This document shows positions 50,386 through 59,850 of a stretch of 64,000 nt of DNA, piece by piece. The stretch comes from JBALVT01 sp036960305. GTDB lineage: Bacteria > Pseudomonadota > Gammaproteobacteria > Pseudomonadales > Halieaceae. The stretch is from contig JBALWA010000020.1 in NCBI GenBank assembly GCA_036960305.1, positions 7,237-71,236 of the forward strand, read 5' to 3'. The position numbers were made by a program, and so were the translations under genes. Numbering within the stretch: position 1 is the stretch's first letter; every line of letters begins with the position of its first letter. Below the pieces are notes generated by a model, which made no database searches, was not told the DNA's origin, and was given only the letters and a program-made list of their open reading frames with translations.

Positions 50386-52935
50386 CTAGAAGCGGTAGGT
50401 CAAATCCAACCCGTATGTACTGCTCTGGGCAGGATGATTGAAGGAACCACCAAATTCCGGTGCGGGAATAACCTCCTCCAGGTACTCTTCGTCAGTGATG
50501 TTGGCCCCCCAGGCCGTCACTATCCAGTTGGTTCCCTCTAGACTAATACGCAAATTGAGCGTGTCGTAGGCATCGCGCTTGGTCTTCTTGTAGTTACTGA
50601 TCCCAAAGCCCCAGCCTGGGCCATAGATAGCCGAGAGGTCAGTAAAGGAGTTGATCGTGTCATTGTCCTGAACGGAGTGGAACCAGGTTTCCCCGAGATA
50701 ATTCCAGTCCAGCCGGGTGACCAGAGCCATATTGTCACTGAGATCCGCTATCCACTGAAGCCCCAGGTTGGCGGTGGATTCAGGTGCCATGGGTGCTTTG
50801 TTACCCTCGGTGTAAGGCCGATTTGTGTTCTTATCAATTTCACTGTCGACATAGCCGTAGCTGCCATAGAAGGACAATCCCTGGGTGATAAGCGCCTGGA
50901 AGTCGATTTCATAGCCCTGCAGCGTAACCTCATCGATATTGCTGACTACGCGCAACAAGCCAAATCCACCGGCGTAAAAGTTGAAGAACTGGTTGTCCTC
51001 TATCTCGGTGTGGAACACCGCCGCGTTGACGCGAAGACGCTGGTTCAACCAATCGGACTTCAGCCCTATTTCGAAGGATTCGGAGACCTCCTTATCATAG
51101 TCATCGTGAATCTCCTGCGGGGCCGTCTCGAAGGTACCGAAGGTTCCATTTACGGTCGCCTCGCTACCCAGACTATTGAAGCCGCCACTGCGGAAACCCA
51201 CGCCGTAGCTGGCATACACGGATAAATCCTCCATAGCCTGCCAGCGCCAACTGACCTTGGGCTGCAACTGGTCGAAGGTTTCCTTCCGGTCTGGAATCGA
51301 GTCTGTGTAAGAGCCGTCAAAGGCCGGGTTAATGGGAGCAGGGCCGGGAAATACCTGGCCCAATTGGGCATTGGGTACATTCGGTACCTTATTGGAGACT
51401 TCACGCACTTCCTCGTCCCAGCGCAGCGCAAAGGCCAGTTCCTGGTTTTCTGTGATGTCGAACTCGATCTGTCCGAAGATGGATGTGACTTCTGTGTCAA
51501 ACTCATCCCAAAACAAAAGGTCGGTCGGGTTGGGGCCATCGGGCGCGACATAGGGCTGTGCTTTGAAGCCGAGCCCAAGATCAGCGCCATAAGCCACCAC
51601 CACTTCCCTGTCCAATTGCGCATAATACAGGCCACCTACCCAACGCAGGGCCTGGTCCTCACCTGAGGTGAGTTTCAGTTCAATGGAGGTACTGTCCTGG
51701 CTGCGCTCCTGGTACTGGTAGCCATCACAGGTCGTATCGGAATAAGCCGGCAGAAAGGCGTTGAGAAAATTTGGCGCATTCACCGCATCTACAGGCGTTC
51801 CCGGCGGGTTGCCATTCTGGATGTTATAGAATGGGGAGTTGCTGTTCTGCAGATCGAATAGCGCTGGATCATTACCGGTAGCGGTGCAGGCCGCAGAGGA
51901 CTCAGGGCCGCCCAGCGCCGCATAGCCACCAAAGGCAGCGCTGGTTCCATCCGAAATCAGATCTTCCTCCACCTCATCCATGGCCAGTATCGCGGTAAGC
52001 GTTGCCCAGCCCATATTGTAATCACTCTTCAGTGAGAACGCCGTGGTTTCCTGGTTGTTTTCGGCAGGGACATTGAAAATGTACTGGAATTCCTGATCGT
52101 TGACATCGAGGTAGAAGTCGGGATTCGCGCCAGTCGCCTGTGGCAGCGCAAAGGAGGCGTTAAAATTCACGGCGCCTCCTTTGACTTCGCTATAGCTCAA
52201 CTGTCCATCGAGAGACCAGTCATCGTTGACATCCCAGACCAGGCGGCCTCTTAAAGAGGTGTCCTCGAAGTAATCCACTTGGCCGCTCTTGCCCGTCAGT
52301 CTGTTCTTAAATTCACCTTCGGTATCGCGATAGCTGCCCGCCAGTCGGCCATAGAGTTTGTCCTCAATCAGCGGGCCGCTTATCACAGCGGAGGCTTTCG
52401 TGAGGTCATTGTTTCCCACGCCGACTTTGACGCTGCCTTCGACCTCGTTGTCCGGACGGTTGGTGTTGACAATGATTGCGCCAGCCACCGCATTTCTTCC
52501 ATAAAGAGCACCCTGAGGACCTTTCAGTACTTCAATTTGCTGTACGTCAAACAGTTCCTGGTTGAAGCCGTTGGGGTTGGTAACCAACACACCGTCAACA
52601 ACATAGGCGAAAGACGATTCGGCGTCCCGAGTGGAAACCTGGCCGCGGATAGTCACCTGTGTGTCACCTACGTTGACCGTGTCGACAATTGTGACGTTCG
52701 GTGTGAGCGCTATAAAATCCCTTGGCCGTTCGATTCCTGCGCGTTGAATCTGATTTTCGGTGAACGCGGTTACCGCGATCGGCACCTGCTGCAAGCTCTC
52801 TTGCCGTTTGCGCGCGGTGACCAACACTTCCTCCAGCACCATGTCGTCCTGGGCGGTGGCCAGCTGCGGTAAAGTGATTAAGGCTGTACAATTGACAGCG
52901 ATAATCGCGGCGCTGATTTTTTTCACACTAGTCAT
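50386..52935 (-). CDS. TonB-dependent outer-membrane receptor
   Basis: 849 residues from ATG 52935 (AGGAG six bases upstream); an in-frame extension to 52992 has no site. Signal peptide ends near 'ATA'; plug 'LEEVLVTARKRQESLQQVPIAVTAF' and 'VEVLKGPQGALYGRNAVAGAIIV'; barrel ends 'YGLDLTYRF' with terminal F. Related to the receptor at 47690 but not a recent copy. It follows the VOC/hydantoinase genes by about 110 bases on the same strand, and is followed by a strong terminator, so it probably closes that operon. Confidence 0.92.
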   Translation of the reverse strand: MTSVKKISAAIIAVNCTALITLPQLATAQDDMVLEEVLVTARKRQESLQQVPIAVTAFTENQIQRAGIERPRDFIALTPNVTIVDTVNVGDTQVTIRGQVSTRDAESSFAYVVDGVLVTNPNGFNQELFDVQQIEVLKGPQGALYGRNAVAGAIIVNTNRPDNEVEGSVKVGVGNNDLTKASAVISGPLIEDKLYGRLAGSYRDTEGEFKNRLTGKSGQVDYFEDTSLRGRLVWDVNDDWSLDGQLSYSEVKGGAVNFNASFALPQATGANPDFYLDVNDQEFQYIFNVPAENNQETTAFSLKSDYNMGWATLTAILAMDEVEEDLISDGTSAAFGGYAALGGPESSAACTATGNDPALFDLQNSNSPFYNIQNGNPPGTPVDAVNAPNFLNAFLPAYSDTTCDGYQYQERSQDSTSIELKLTSGEDQALRWVGGLYYAQLDREVVVAYGADLGLGFKAQPYVAPDGPNPTDLLFWDEFDTEVTSIFGQIEFDITENQELAFALRWDEEVREVSNKVPNVPNAQLGQVFPGPAPINPAFDGSYTDSIPDRKETFDQLQPKVSWRWQAMEDLSVYASYGVGFRSGGFNSLGSEATVNGTFGTFETAPQEIHDDYDKEVSESFEIGLKSDWLNQRLRVNAAVFHTEIEDNQFFNFYAGGFGLLRVVSNIDEVTLQGYEIDFQALITQGLSFYGSYGYVDSEIDKNTNRPYTEGNKAPMAPESTANLGLQWIADLSDNMALVTRLDWNYLGETWFHSVQDNDTINSFTDLSAIYGPGWGFGISNYKKTKRDAYDTLNLRISLEGTNWIVTAWGANITDEEYLEEVIPAPEFGGSFNHPAQSSTYGLDLTYRF

Positions 52936-53046
52936 GTTAATCTCCTGTGAGATTGTTATTGTTTTAATATTGTGTACTTTTGCCATTGCCAAACGCTATT
53001 TCATTCATCTTCAGCATAGAAGATTCCCCGCAAAACTCCAATAACC

Positions 53047-53454
53047 CTAACGGGGCTCGTCCTCGCATAGTTGAACCTGTACGCCAAACGTCTTTTGAGC
53101 CACGTCCTGTACGCGCCAGCCCAGTAGTCCTTCCCTGGGCTCACTAGAGGTCATGGCCGCTCCCGCTAAAACCACGCGACTTGCTGCCTCGGCCAAATCT
53201 TCTACTGCATAGGAGATCAGAAAGAATCCCTCCCCATGTTTTTCCATATGCTTGCCAGGAATGCTCTTAGCATCCAGAGGTTGCACCAGCACCAGCCACT
53301 GTTCACCCAGCGCTGCCCTTGCGGTAATGACACCACGTCCGGGTAACGTGTCCAGCACAAATCCCTCTATACCGAATAATTCGCTGTAGCGTTGAACCCC
53401 CTCGTTGATATCCTTTACGAGAAAATTGATGTGATGAATTTTTGTGACCGCCAT
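53047..53454 (-). CDS. VOC family protein (glyoxalase-like)
   Basis: 135 residues, one VOC module: 'IHHINFLVKDINEGVQRYSELFGI', 'VLVQPLDAKSIPGKHMEKHGEGFFLISYAVEDL', 'VQDVAQKTFGVQVQLCED'. H near the N-terminus and E/H in 'KHGEGFF' could bind metal, as in glyoxalase or methylmalonyl-CoA epimerase. It starts three bases after the hyuB-like stop and is clearly in that operon. A role in handling a CoA-linked or ketone intermediate is inference. Confidence 0.88.
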   Translation of the reverse strand: MAVTKIHHINFLVKDINEGVQRYSELFGIEGFVLDTLPGRGVITARAALGEQWLVLVQPLDAKSIPGKHMEKHGEGFFLISYAVEDLAEAASRVVLAGAAMTSSEPREGLLGWRVQDVAQKTFGVQVQLCEDEPR

Positions 53455-53457
53455 TCG

Positions 53458-55329
53458 CTAGCCGCCGGCAAGGAATGTTGGATTGACCGGTGGTGGCAAA
53501 TGCGTCTCTTCCAGGCAGCGCGCGCGTACATCCTCCACGTCACCGCCAAAGTTGAACACCGGTATATCCTCGCCTCGTTCCAAGATCAATTTGTCACGCA
53601 TTGACGTGGTGGCCGCTGCATCCACAACGCCGGTATCGTCAATTACAACGCCGTAGCGTTTCGCGCCCTCCCGGGTAACCAGTCGGCGTTCTACGTCCTG
53701 TCTAACCAGTTCAGGCTCACGCTGGAAGGGGTCCCCCCAGCCACCGCCGCCCCAGGTATTAAAGTACAGCACATCGCCGACCTTAACCTTTATCCCTTCC
53801 ACCTTGGCAGGCAACCATTCCTCACTGCCATCATCGCGCACCAGGCGTTTGGTGGACCGTAAACCGGTGTCTCCGCCCAGAACACCCCAGGGATGGATCA
53901 ACCAACGGTCGTCGTGAATACCGATTTCACCATCGGCGAGAAAGCGGTAGGCAACGCTGAGGCCATTGCCACCTCGATGCAACCCGGCACCGCCGGAATC
54001 CGGGATGGTCTCGTAACGTTCGATACGCAAGGGGAAATAGGACTCAATGAATTCATTCGGGACATTGGTGAAACCGGGCCATAGAGAGTGCCCGTCGGGC
54101 CCATCACCCACGGGGCGGCCGGGAATTCCGCCAAACCCGATCTGGAATAACTGGAACCATTCGCCATTCTGGTCATACCCCGAATAGAACAGGTGGGGGG
54201 AATCTGAAAATCCTGCCGCATTCAACATCTGCTCAGGCGCACCCATGCCCAACAAGGCACCCAGGAGGTCAAAAATCCTGCCGAGAGCATGCGTACGGCC
54301 CGACAGCGCAGCCGGAAAGTTGGGCTTTAGCAGCGTGCCCTGAGGAATGCGCACATCGACCAGATCATAAAAACCATCGTTGAAGACTATCTGCGGATCA
54401 ACCACATTAATCGTGAATGAGCCGAAGAACATCTTGAACATGTCCTCGTTGAGGAAGAAATTGATGGAACTCTGGGCCTGCGGATCGGTGCCGGCAAAAT
54501 CGAAAATGGCAATCTGGTCTTCTCGCCACATCCTGCACTTGATCTTATAGGGGCCCATGCCCATGCCGTCGTCACACAGGTAGTCTTCGAACTCGCGAGG
54601 CTCTTCCGGAATAAACATCTGGATGATATGCGCCATGGCATCGTGGTTGCGTTGCAGCATGATGTCCATAGTGGATGCGAAAACATCATCACCAAATCGT
54701 ACCGCCAATTCGACGCACCGTTTGGCTGCTGTATTACAGGCAGCGACCAGCGCATTCAAGTCGAAGCGATTCCACTGCGGCGTGCGCACATTGTGCAAAA
54801 TCAGCTCCAGAATATCGGACTGTAAAACGCCTTTCTTGTAAAGCTTGGTAGGGGGGATGCGAATCCCTTCCTGGTAGATTGTGGTGGCCTGTATCGGTAT
54901 GGAGCCGGGTACCATGCCGCCATTGTCTGACATGTGCCCAAACATGGCACTCCATGCAATATGTCTACCTTCCTTGAACACGGGCACCAGTACTACCCAG
55001 TCAGGCAGATGCGATACGGCGGCATTACACATATAGGGGTCATTGGTGAGAATGATGTCGCCTTCTTCGATTTCCTCATCGTATACCCGCAGAAAAGGTG
55101 CGATAAACGAACCGAACTGGCCAACCACCATCTTGCCCTCGCGGTTGGCTATCATCGGAAAACAATCACCCTGCTCACGGATGCCAGGGGACATGGCGGT
55201 ACGAAAAAGCACCGCGTCCATTTCTTCTCTCGCATTGCGCAGTGCGTTTTCTATAATGTCGACATTGACACCGTCGACCTCAACCTTGTTCAGAGGGGTA
55301 GTATTGGTTTGTATGATTGTCGCGCCCAT
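53458..55329 (-). CDS. Hydantoinase/oxoprolinase family subunit B
   Basis: 623 residues of the HyuB family: 'IIENALRNAREEMDAVLFRTAMSPGIREQGDCF', 'ILTNDPYMCNAAVSHLPDWV', 'FGHMSDNGG', 'DFAGTDPQAQSSINFF', 'PDSGGAGLHRGGNGLSV', 'WGGGGWGDPFQREPE'. Works as a heteromer with subunit A, hydrolysing ATP to open cyclic amides such as hydantoins or 5-oxoproline, or in related enzymes carboxylating acetone or acetophenone. Its start overlaps the HyuA stop by one base (TAATG). The carboxylase gamma subunit is absent, so hydrolysis is more likely than carboxylation. Confidence 0.92.
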   Translation of the reverse strand: MGATIIQTNTTPLNKVEVDGVNVDIIENALRNAREEMDAVLFRTAMSPGIREQGDCFPMIANREGKMVVGQFGSFIAPFLRVYDEEIEEGDIILTNDPYMCNAAVSHLPDWVVLVPVFKEGRHIAWSAMFGHMSDNGGMVPGSIPIQATTIYQEGIRIPPTKLYKKGVLQSDILELILHNVRTPQWNRFDLNALVAACNTAAKRCVELAVRFGDDVFASTMDIMLQRNHDAMAHIIQMFIPEEPREFEDYLCDDGMGMGPYKIKCRMWREDQIAIFDFAGTDPQAQSSINFFLNEDMFKMFFGSFTINVVDPQIVFNDGFYDLVDVRIPQGTLLKPNFPAALSGRTHALGRIFDLLGALLGMGAPEQMLNAAGFSDSPHLFYSGYDQNGEWFQLFQIGFGGIPGRPVGDGPDGHSLWPGFTNVPNEFIESYFPLRIERYETIPDSGGAGLHRGGNGLSVAYRFLADGEIGIHDDRWLIHPWGVLGGDTGLRSTKRLVRDDGSEEWLPAKVEGIKVKVGDVLYFNTWGGGGWGDPFQREPELVRQDVERRLVTREGAKRYGVVIDDTGVVDAAATTSMRDKLILERGEDIPVFNFGGDVEDVRARCLEETHLPPPVNPTFLAGG

Positions 55330-57404
55330 TATCCCTTCCTTTCTGATTGAAGTGGATTAATCAATAGATTGCCCACGGCATCCACCCGGGCGTCGTAACC
55401 CGGCAATAGTACCGTGGTGGAATCCATTTCCCCGATGATGGCTGGGCCTGTCACTGTTAGGCCTTCATGCAATCTGTTTCGGTCGTATATAGGTGCAGCA
55501 TGCCAATCACCTTCATAGTAAAAACGACTTTCGTGAACTTTACATTCATCCAGAGTGGTGCCTGCTTGGCCTGTGCGCAATTCGGCGATTGCCCTGGCTT
55601 TCGCTCGGGCTACCGCGCGAATCATCAAAATTTCGTGTCCATCATCCAGCTTGAAGGTAAAGAGTTGCTCGTGCTCTGCATCGAACTGGTCTGTCAGCAG
55701 CGTTACGCCTTTCTCTATCAGTTCGGACTCGGAAAAATTCACCGTAATCTGGAAGGCCTGGCCGGCGTAACGCAGGTCAGCCTGGAACGTGACCTCATGT
55801 TCTGATGCGGGTATACCATCGGCAACCAGTTCCTCGCCTGCTCGTTGCTGCAAAGCAGCCAAATCAGCCAATAGCTTGTCATCGGCGAGGTCACCGGCCA
55901 TGGTCAGGTAGGTTCTTCCCGCTTCATCTTGAACTCGGGTCGTCGCGTCACCGTAGGCGCATAATACGCCGGGGCCGGGCGGGATAATCACGGGCCACGC
56001 ATCGGTTAGAATGCCAAGGGCATTGGCATGCAACGGCCCAGCGCCGCCAAAGCCCACCAGGGAGAAATCCCTGGGATCGTAGCCCTGTTCCACTGATACC
56101 AGCCTGAGAGCGCCAAACATGGATTCATTCACGATCTTGACGATACCCTCGGCCGCTTCCATGAGATCAATGCCCATCATGTCTGCTACGGTCTGCACAG
56201 CCGCCATGGAGGCATCGCGGTTAATCTCCATTTTGCCGCCAAGCTGCACGTCAGAGGGTAGGTATCCTAGCACCACGTTCGCATCACACACCGTGGGCTG
56301 GTCACCGCCTTTCATATAGCAGGCCGGACCTGGTACGGCACCCGCCGACTCGGGTCCTACCCTCAGGGCCTTGGTAAGCTCTGGTACAAAAGCAATTGAA
56401 CCGCCCCCTGCTCCTACTGTGCGCACATCCACGGACGGCGCTCGCACCCGCACGTCGCCGACGATAGTTTCGCGCCTGACGCGGGCCAGCGAATTCTGAA
56501 TCAGTGCGACATCCGTGGAGGTCCCGCCCATGTCGAAGGTCAGGATGTTGTTGTATCCCGCGCGACTGCAGAAGTAGATTGCCCCTGAAACGCCACCAGC
56601 AGGCCCTGACATCAGCAGATTGACCGGAGATTCTTGAGCAGCGCGAGCGGATGCCAAACCACCATCGGAACGCAGGATGGATAGCTGGGTATCGGCACCC
56701 ATCTTCTCTTCCAGTGCAGCCTGCATATTGCTCACATAGGTAGCCACCTCGGGGCGCACATAGGAGTTCACCACCGTTGTTTCAGTGCGCTCATATTCCT
56801 GCATTTCAGGCACCACATCGCTGGAAATGGAGATGGGTGTATCGGTGAAGATCTCGGAGGCGATTTCCCTGGCCCGCTGTTCATGTGCCGAATTAATATA
56901 GGCATTGATGAAGCAGATCGTCAGGGCTTCCACCTGCCCCTTAGCATGTAAGGTGCGTAAATCGTCGCGTAGCTTGTCCTCATCAAGCGTCCTGACCGTT
57001 TTTCCGTCAGCGCCGATTCTTTCCTGGGCGCCAATTGTCAGCTCCAGGGGGGCCAGCAGGGGTTTCTTAAGAAAGCCGACCCAGCCACCCAGGCCACCCG
57101 GACAAAATGAGCGCGCTACCTGCAGAGTATCTTCAAAGCCGGCGGTAGTGACCAGGCCCACTCGAGCGCCTTTTCCGGTAAGCACCGCATTGGTTGCCAC
57201 GGTAGTGCCGTGCATGACACGGTTTACCAGTGCAGGGTCGATGCCGGACTCGTCGCAGATACGGGCAATGCCGTTGAGTACGCCCAGAGAGGAATCTTCA
57301 GGGGTTGAGGGAACCTTTGCGGTATGCGTTTCCCCGGACTCCTCATTGATCAGTAACAGATCGGTAAACGTACCACCGACATCCACACCCAGCCGATAAC
57401 TCAT
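55329..57404 (-). CDS. Hydantoinase/oxoprolinase family subunit A
   Basis: 691 residues of the HyuA family with an actin-like ATPase fold: opening 'LGVDVGGTFTDLLLINEE', 'MHGTTVATNAVLTGKGARVGLVTTAGF', 'SGPAGGVSGAIYF', 'FDMGGTSTDVALI', 'GFGGAGPLHANALG'. It binds ATP and phosphorylates or activates the substrate for subunit B. The C-terminal 'GPAIIGEMDSTTVLLPGYDARV' is typical. It is 55 bases after the HMG-CoA-lyase-like gene, so the set is HMGL - HyuA - HyuB - VOC - TonB. Confidence 0.93.
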   Translation of the reverse strand: MSYRLGVDVGGTFTDLLLINEESGETHTAKVPSTPEDSSLGVLNGIARICDESGIDPALVNRVMHGTTVATNAVLTGKGARVGLVTTAGFEDTLQVARSFCPGGLGGWVGFLKKPLLAPLELTIGAQERIGADGKTVRTLDEDKLRDDLRTLHAKGQVEALTICFINAYINSAHEQRAREIASEIFTDTPISISSDVVPEMQEYERTETTVVNSYVRPEVATYVSNMQAALEEKMGADTQLSILRSDGGLASARAAQESPVNLLMSGPAGGVSGAIYFCSRAGYNNILTFDMGGTSTDVALIQNSLARVRRETIVGDVRVRAPSVDVRTVGAGGGSIAFVPELTKALRVGPESAGAVPGPACYMKGGDQPTVCDANVVLGYLPSDVQLGGKMEINRDASMAAVQTVADMMGIDLMEAAEGIVKIVNESMFGALRLVSVEQGYDPRDFSLVGFGGAGPLHANALGILTDAWPVIIPPGPGVLCAYGDATTRVQDEAGRTYLTMAGDLADDKLLADLAALQQRAGEELVADGIPASEHEVTFQADLRYAGQAFQITVNFSESELIEKGVTLLTDQFDAEHEQLFTFKLDDGHEILMIRAVARAKARAIAELRTGQAGTTLDECKVHESRFYYEGDWHAAPIYDRNRLHEGLTVTGPAIIGEMDSTTVLLPGYDARVDAVGNLLINPLQSERKG

Positions 57405-57459
57405 ACTTTGCTCCGTCTAATTATTATTACACCGTACCAGTATAGTTGCTCACAGGCGA

Positions 57460-58368
57460 TCAGATCGACTTTGCGAACTGCCGCTTAAGCCATATCTTCG
57501 AACGACCACCCGGCGCTGTTCCCGTAATACTCTGGGCCAGCTCTGAAGCGTCCATAAGCCGACCCAGGTCTATGCCAGTACTGAGACCCATTTGCTCCAG
57601 CATCATGACCACGTCCTCGGTGGCGACATTGCCGGAGGCGCCCGGTGCGAAGGGGCAACCCCCAAGCCCGGCAATAGAGGCGTCAAATCTGCGGATGCCT
57701 GACTCTACTGCAGCGAATACGTTGGCCAATCCCATCGCCCGGGTATCATGGAAGTGACATCCCAGCCGCTGGGCGCCCAGCGTCCCTACCAGATTTTGGG
57801 TGAGCTCCCTGACCTGCTTTGGATTACCCGCACCAATGGTATCGGCGATCACGAACTGGTCAGCACCGAGACCGAGGAATCTGTCTGCAATTTCTTCAAC
57901 CACAGCCGGTTTGGTGGGGCCGTCAAATGGGCAGGCGAACGCTACAGACACGGTCGCGATTACCTCGATATTGTCCCTGCGCGCACACTCCAGGATTCGG
58001 ATGGTAGCCTCTTCGGCCTGTGCCCGAGTCATATTGACATTCTTTGCCGCCATGCCGTCACTGGCATACAGCACCATGGTGACCGATCGCGCACCTGCCG
58101 CCCGGGCCAGTTCATAGCCCTTCATATTCGGAATCAGTGAGGTGTAGTGTGCGGTGCCGCCTGCGTTCAGGGATTGCAGTAGCTGGTCTGTACCCGCCAT
58201 GGCAGGTACCGCCTTGGGTGAGACGAAGCTTCCCACCTCAATATTGGGCACGTCGGCTGCTTCAAGCGCGCGCACCAGGTCTATTCTCTCATTCACTGAG
58301 AGGATCTTGGGCTGATTTTGCAGGCCGTCCCTCGGGCCCACATCATTGATAACAATGTCCTGACTCAT
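57460..58368 (-). CDS. Hydroxymethylglutaryl-CoA lyase-like (HMGL) protein
   Basis: 302 residues from ATG 58368; an upstream extension to 58434 is His-rich and unlike the family. TIM-barrel motifs: 'INDVGPRDGLQNQP' (R and D of the active site), 'GSFVSPKAVPAMAGT', 'HFHDTRAMGLANV' (metal H-x-H type site) and the catalytic Cys loop 'GLGGCPFAPGASGNVATED'. The family cleaves HMG-CoA or related acyl-CoAs. Its place upstream of HyuA/HyuB suggests it splits the product of ring opening, but HMG-CoA itself is only one possibility. Confidence 0.9.
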   Translation of the reverse strand: MSQDIVINDVGPRDGLQNQPKILSVNERIDLVRALEAADVPNIEVGSFVSPKAVPAMAGTDQLLQSLNAGGTAHYTSLIPNMKGYELARAAGARSVTMVLYASDGMAAKNVNMTRAQAEEATIRILECARRDNIEVIATVSVAFACPFDGPTKPAVVEEIADRFLGLGADQFVIADTIGAGNPKQVRELTQNLVGTLGAQRLGCHFHDTRAMGLANVFAAVESGIRRFDASIAGLGGCPFAPGASGNVATEDVVMMLEQMGLSTGIDLGRLMDASELAQSITGTAPGGRSKIWLKRQFAKSI

Positions 58369-58509
58369 AATATGGTCGACTATTCCTATTATCGTGTGGT
58401 GATGATCCAGCACCCGGTAACTGCTGGCGATCATGTTCGGATAGATAGCTTACCGTTACGTTCTTATAATCGCACTAAAAAAGGTATACGCAAAGATGGT
58501 CGAATCAGT

Positions 58510-59628
58510 TCACCTGGCTTTGCGCACACCTTTGTAGATCATCCGGTGAACCGCCAGCGGAAACAGCAGGGATTTTATCGTCCAGCGCGGGAAGCGAAAG
58601 TTGCGACCATCGGGTTGAAACACGCGCAGACCATTTGCCTGAACACCGAGTATCGACCCCCAACGATAGGGTGGGGCTGAATAGTGCTTCATAGTGGTTT
58701 GTTCGCCCTTGAGATATGCGCGAATATTATGGGCCAGCAGCCGATAGCCCCAGTTCCGCGCCGAGCTGCGGTTGGGATCAGTGGCCGCTATATCACCCAC
58801 GGTAAAGACATTGTCATGGCCTTCCACCCGCAGGAATGAATCGGCTTTGACATAGCCGTCTTTGTTGAGCATATCCGCTGGAATAAAGTCGTTGTGAGGT
58901 ATCCGCTTGCCAATGGCCCATAGAGTGAGGTCGGATTGAACGGCCTCCTGGCCACTGGAAAACTCGATGGGCGCGGAGGTGAGTGTGTCGCAGTTGAAGC
59001 CATCGGGGATTTTGGCACGATGACCCGGATGGAGGTGCACGCCCGCTTTGCGCAAGTGATTCTTCAGGCTTTTGCGCACCCGGGGGTGATAGCCCGGTAG
59101 GGGTTGCTCCTGGCTGTAGAACAACTGCACTGGTCTTGTAGGAAAACGGGCCGCGAGGTTGGCCGCTGCGCTCACTCCGGTGGCGCCGCCACCGATCACG
59201 GCGAAAGATTCGGCCTGCTCCATCTGCCGGGAGGTATCGTCGATCTTCCCATTGATGGATGCCAGATCCTCGATGGCATTATCGCGCCAGAAGCCGTTGC
59301 TGGCGCCTGAAGATATTACCAATACATCGTAGGGTTCATGCTGTTCACTGCCATCATCCAGCCTGACCGTAACCCTGCCATTGGCCGTATCAATGACGCT
59401 AACCAGCCCCTGTACAGTGCGCACTTCATCCAGATGCTTGTAGCGACGGTATGGCATCAGGTAGTCCTGCTTCCAGGCCTGCGGCCGGGTCAAGCGAGTG
59501 CCCAATTCCTGGCCACTGACCAGGCAGGGCTTGGGGCTGATGCCGACGATGTCGCAGTCCCCGCCCAGGTGGATTGCAACCAGCAGACCCGTATCGCCGA
59601 AGCCGGCGATAACGACACGTTTCTTCAT
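58510..59628 (-). CDS. NAD(P)/FAD-dependent oxidoreductase (NDH-2-like)
   Basis: 372 residues. First dinucleotide fold 'VVIAGFGDTGLLVAIHLG' (G-x-G-x-x-G), second 'FAVIGGGATGVSAAANLAARFP', and 'DNVFTVGDIAATDPNRSS', the FAD site. This is the pyridine nucleotide-disulfide reductase fold, similar to NDH-2 type NADH:quinone reductases and AIF-like proteins. The C-terminal 'KSLLFPLAVHRMIYKGVRKAR' has a hydrophobic/basic end that may reach the membrane. It is monocistronic; a possible partner for the Rieske ferredoxin cannot be claimed from distance alone. Confidence 0.85.
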   Translation of the reverse strand: MKKRVVIAGFGDTGLLVAIHLGGDCDIVGISPKPCLVSGQELGTRLTRPQAWKQDYLMPYRRYKHLDEVRTVQGLVSVIDTANGRVTVRLDDGSEQHEPYDVLVISSGASNGFWRDNAIEDLASINGKIDDTSRQMEQAESFAVIGGGATGVSAAANLAARFPTRPVQLFYSQEQPLPGYHPRVRKSLKNHLRKAGVHLHPGHRAKIPDGFNCDTLTSAPIEFSSGQEAVQSDLTLWAIGKRIPHNDFIPADMLNKDGYVKADSFLRVEGHDNVFTVGDIAATDPNRSSARNWGYRLLAHNIRAYLKGEQTTMKHYSAPPYRWGSILGVQANGLRVFQPDGRNFRFPRWTIKSLLFPLAVHRMIYKGVRKAR

Positions 59629-59850
59629 GTATTTGGGTCCTTTGCGGTTGGAGTATCGATAGTGATCGGCCTCAAACTAGCTACTGTCCAAGATTATTGG
59701 CCTCCAGCAGAGCATACTGCTAGTCTAAGCTAGTGTGCTGAGGGCTATATTGCACCAGTTTCCCAACCCCATCATCACATTTGTCTCCACCTTGGGCACG
59801 CGGTACTCGGTCGAGTCTGAAACTAATAATAACATCAGAAGAATAATGAC

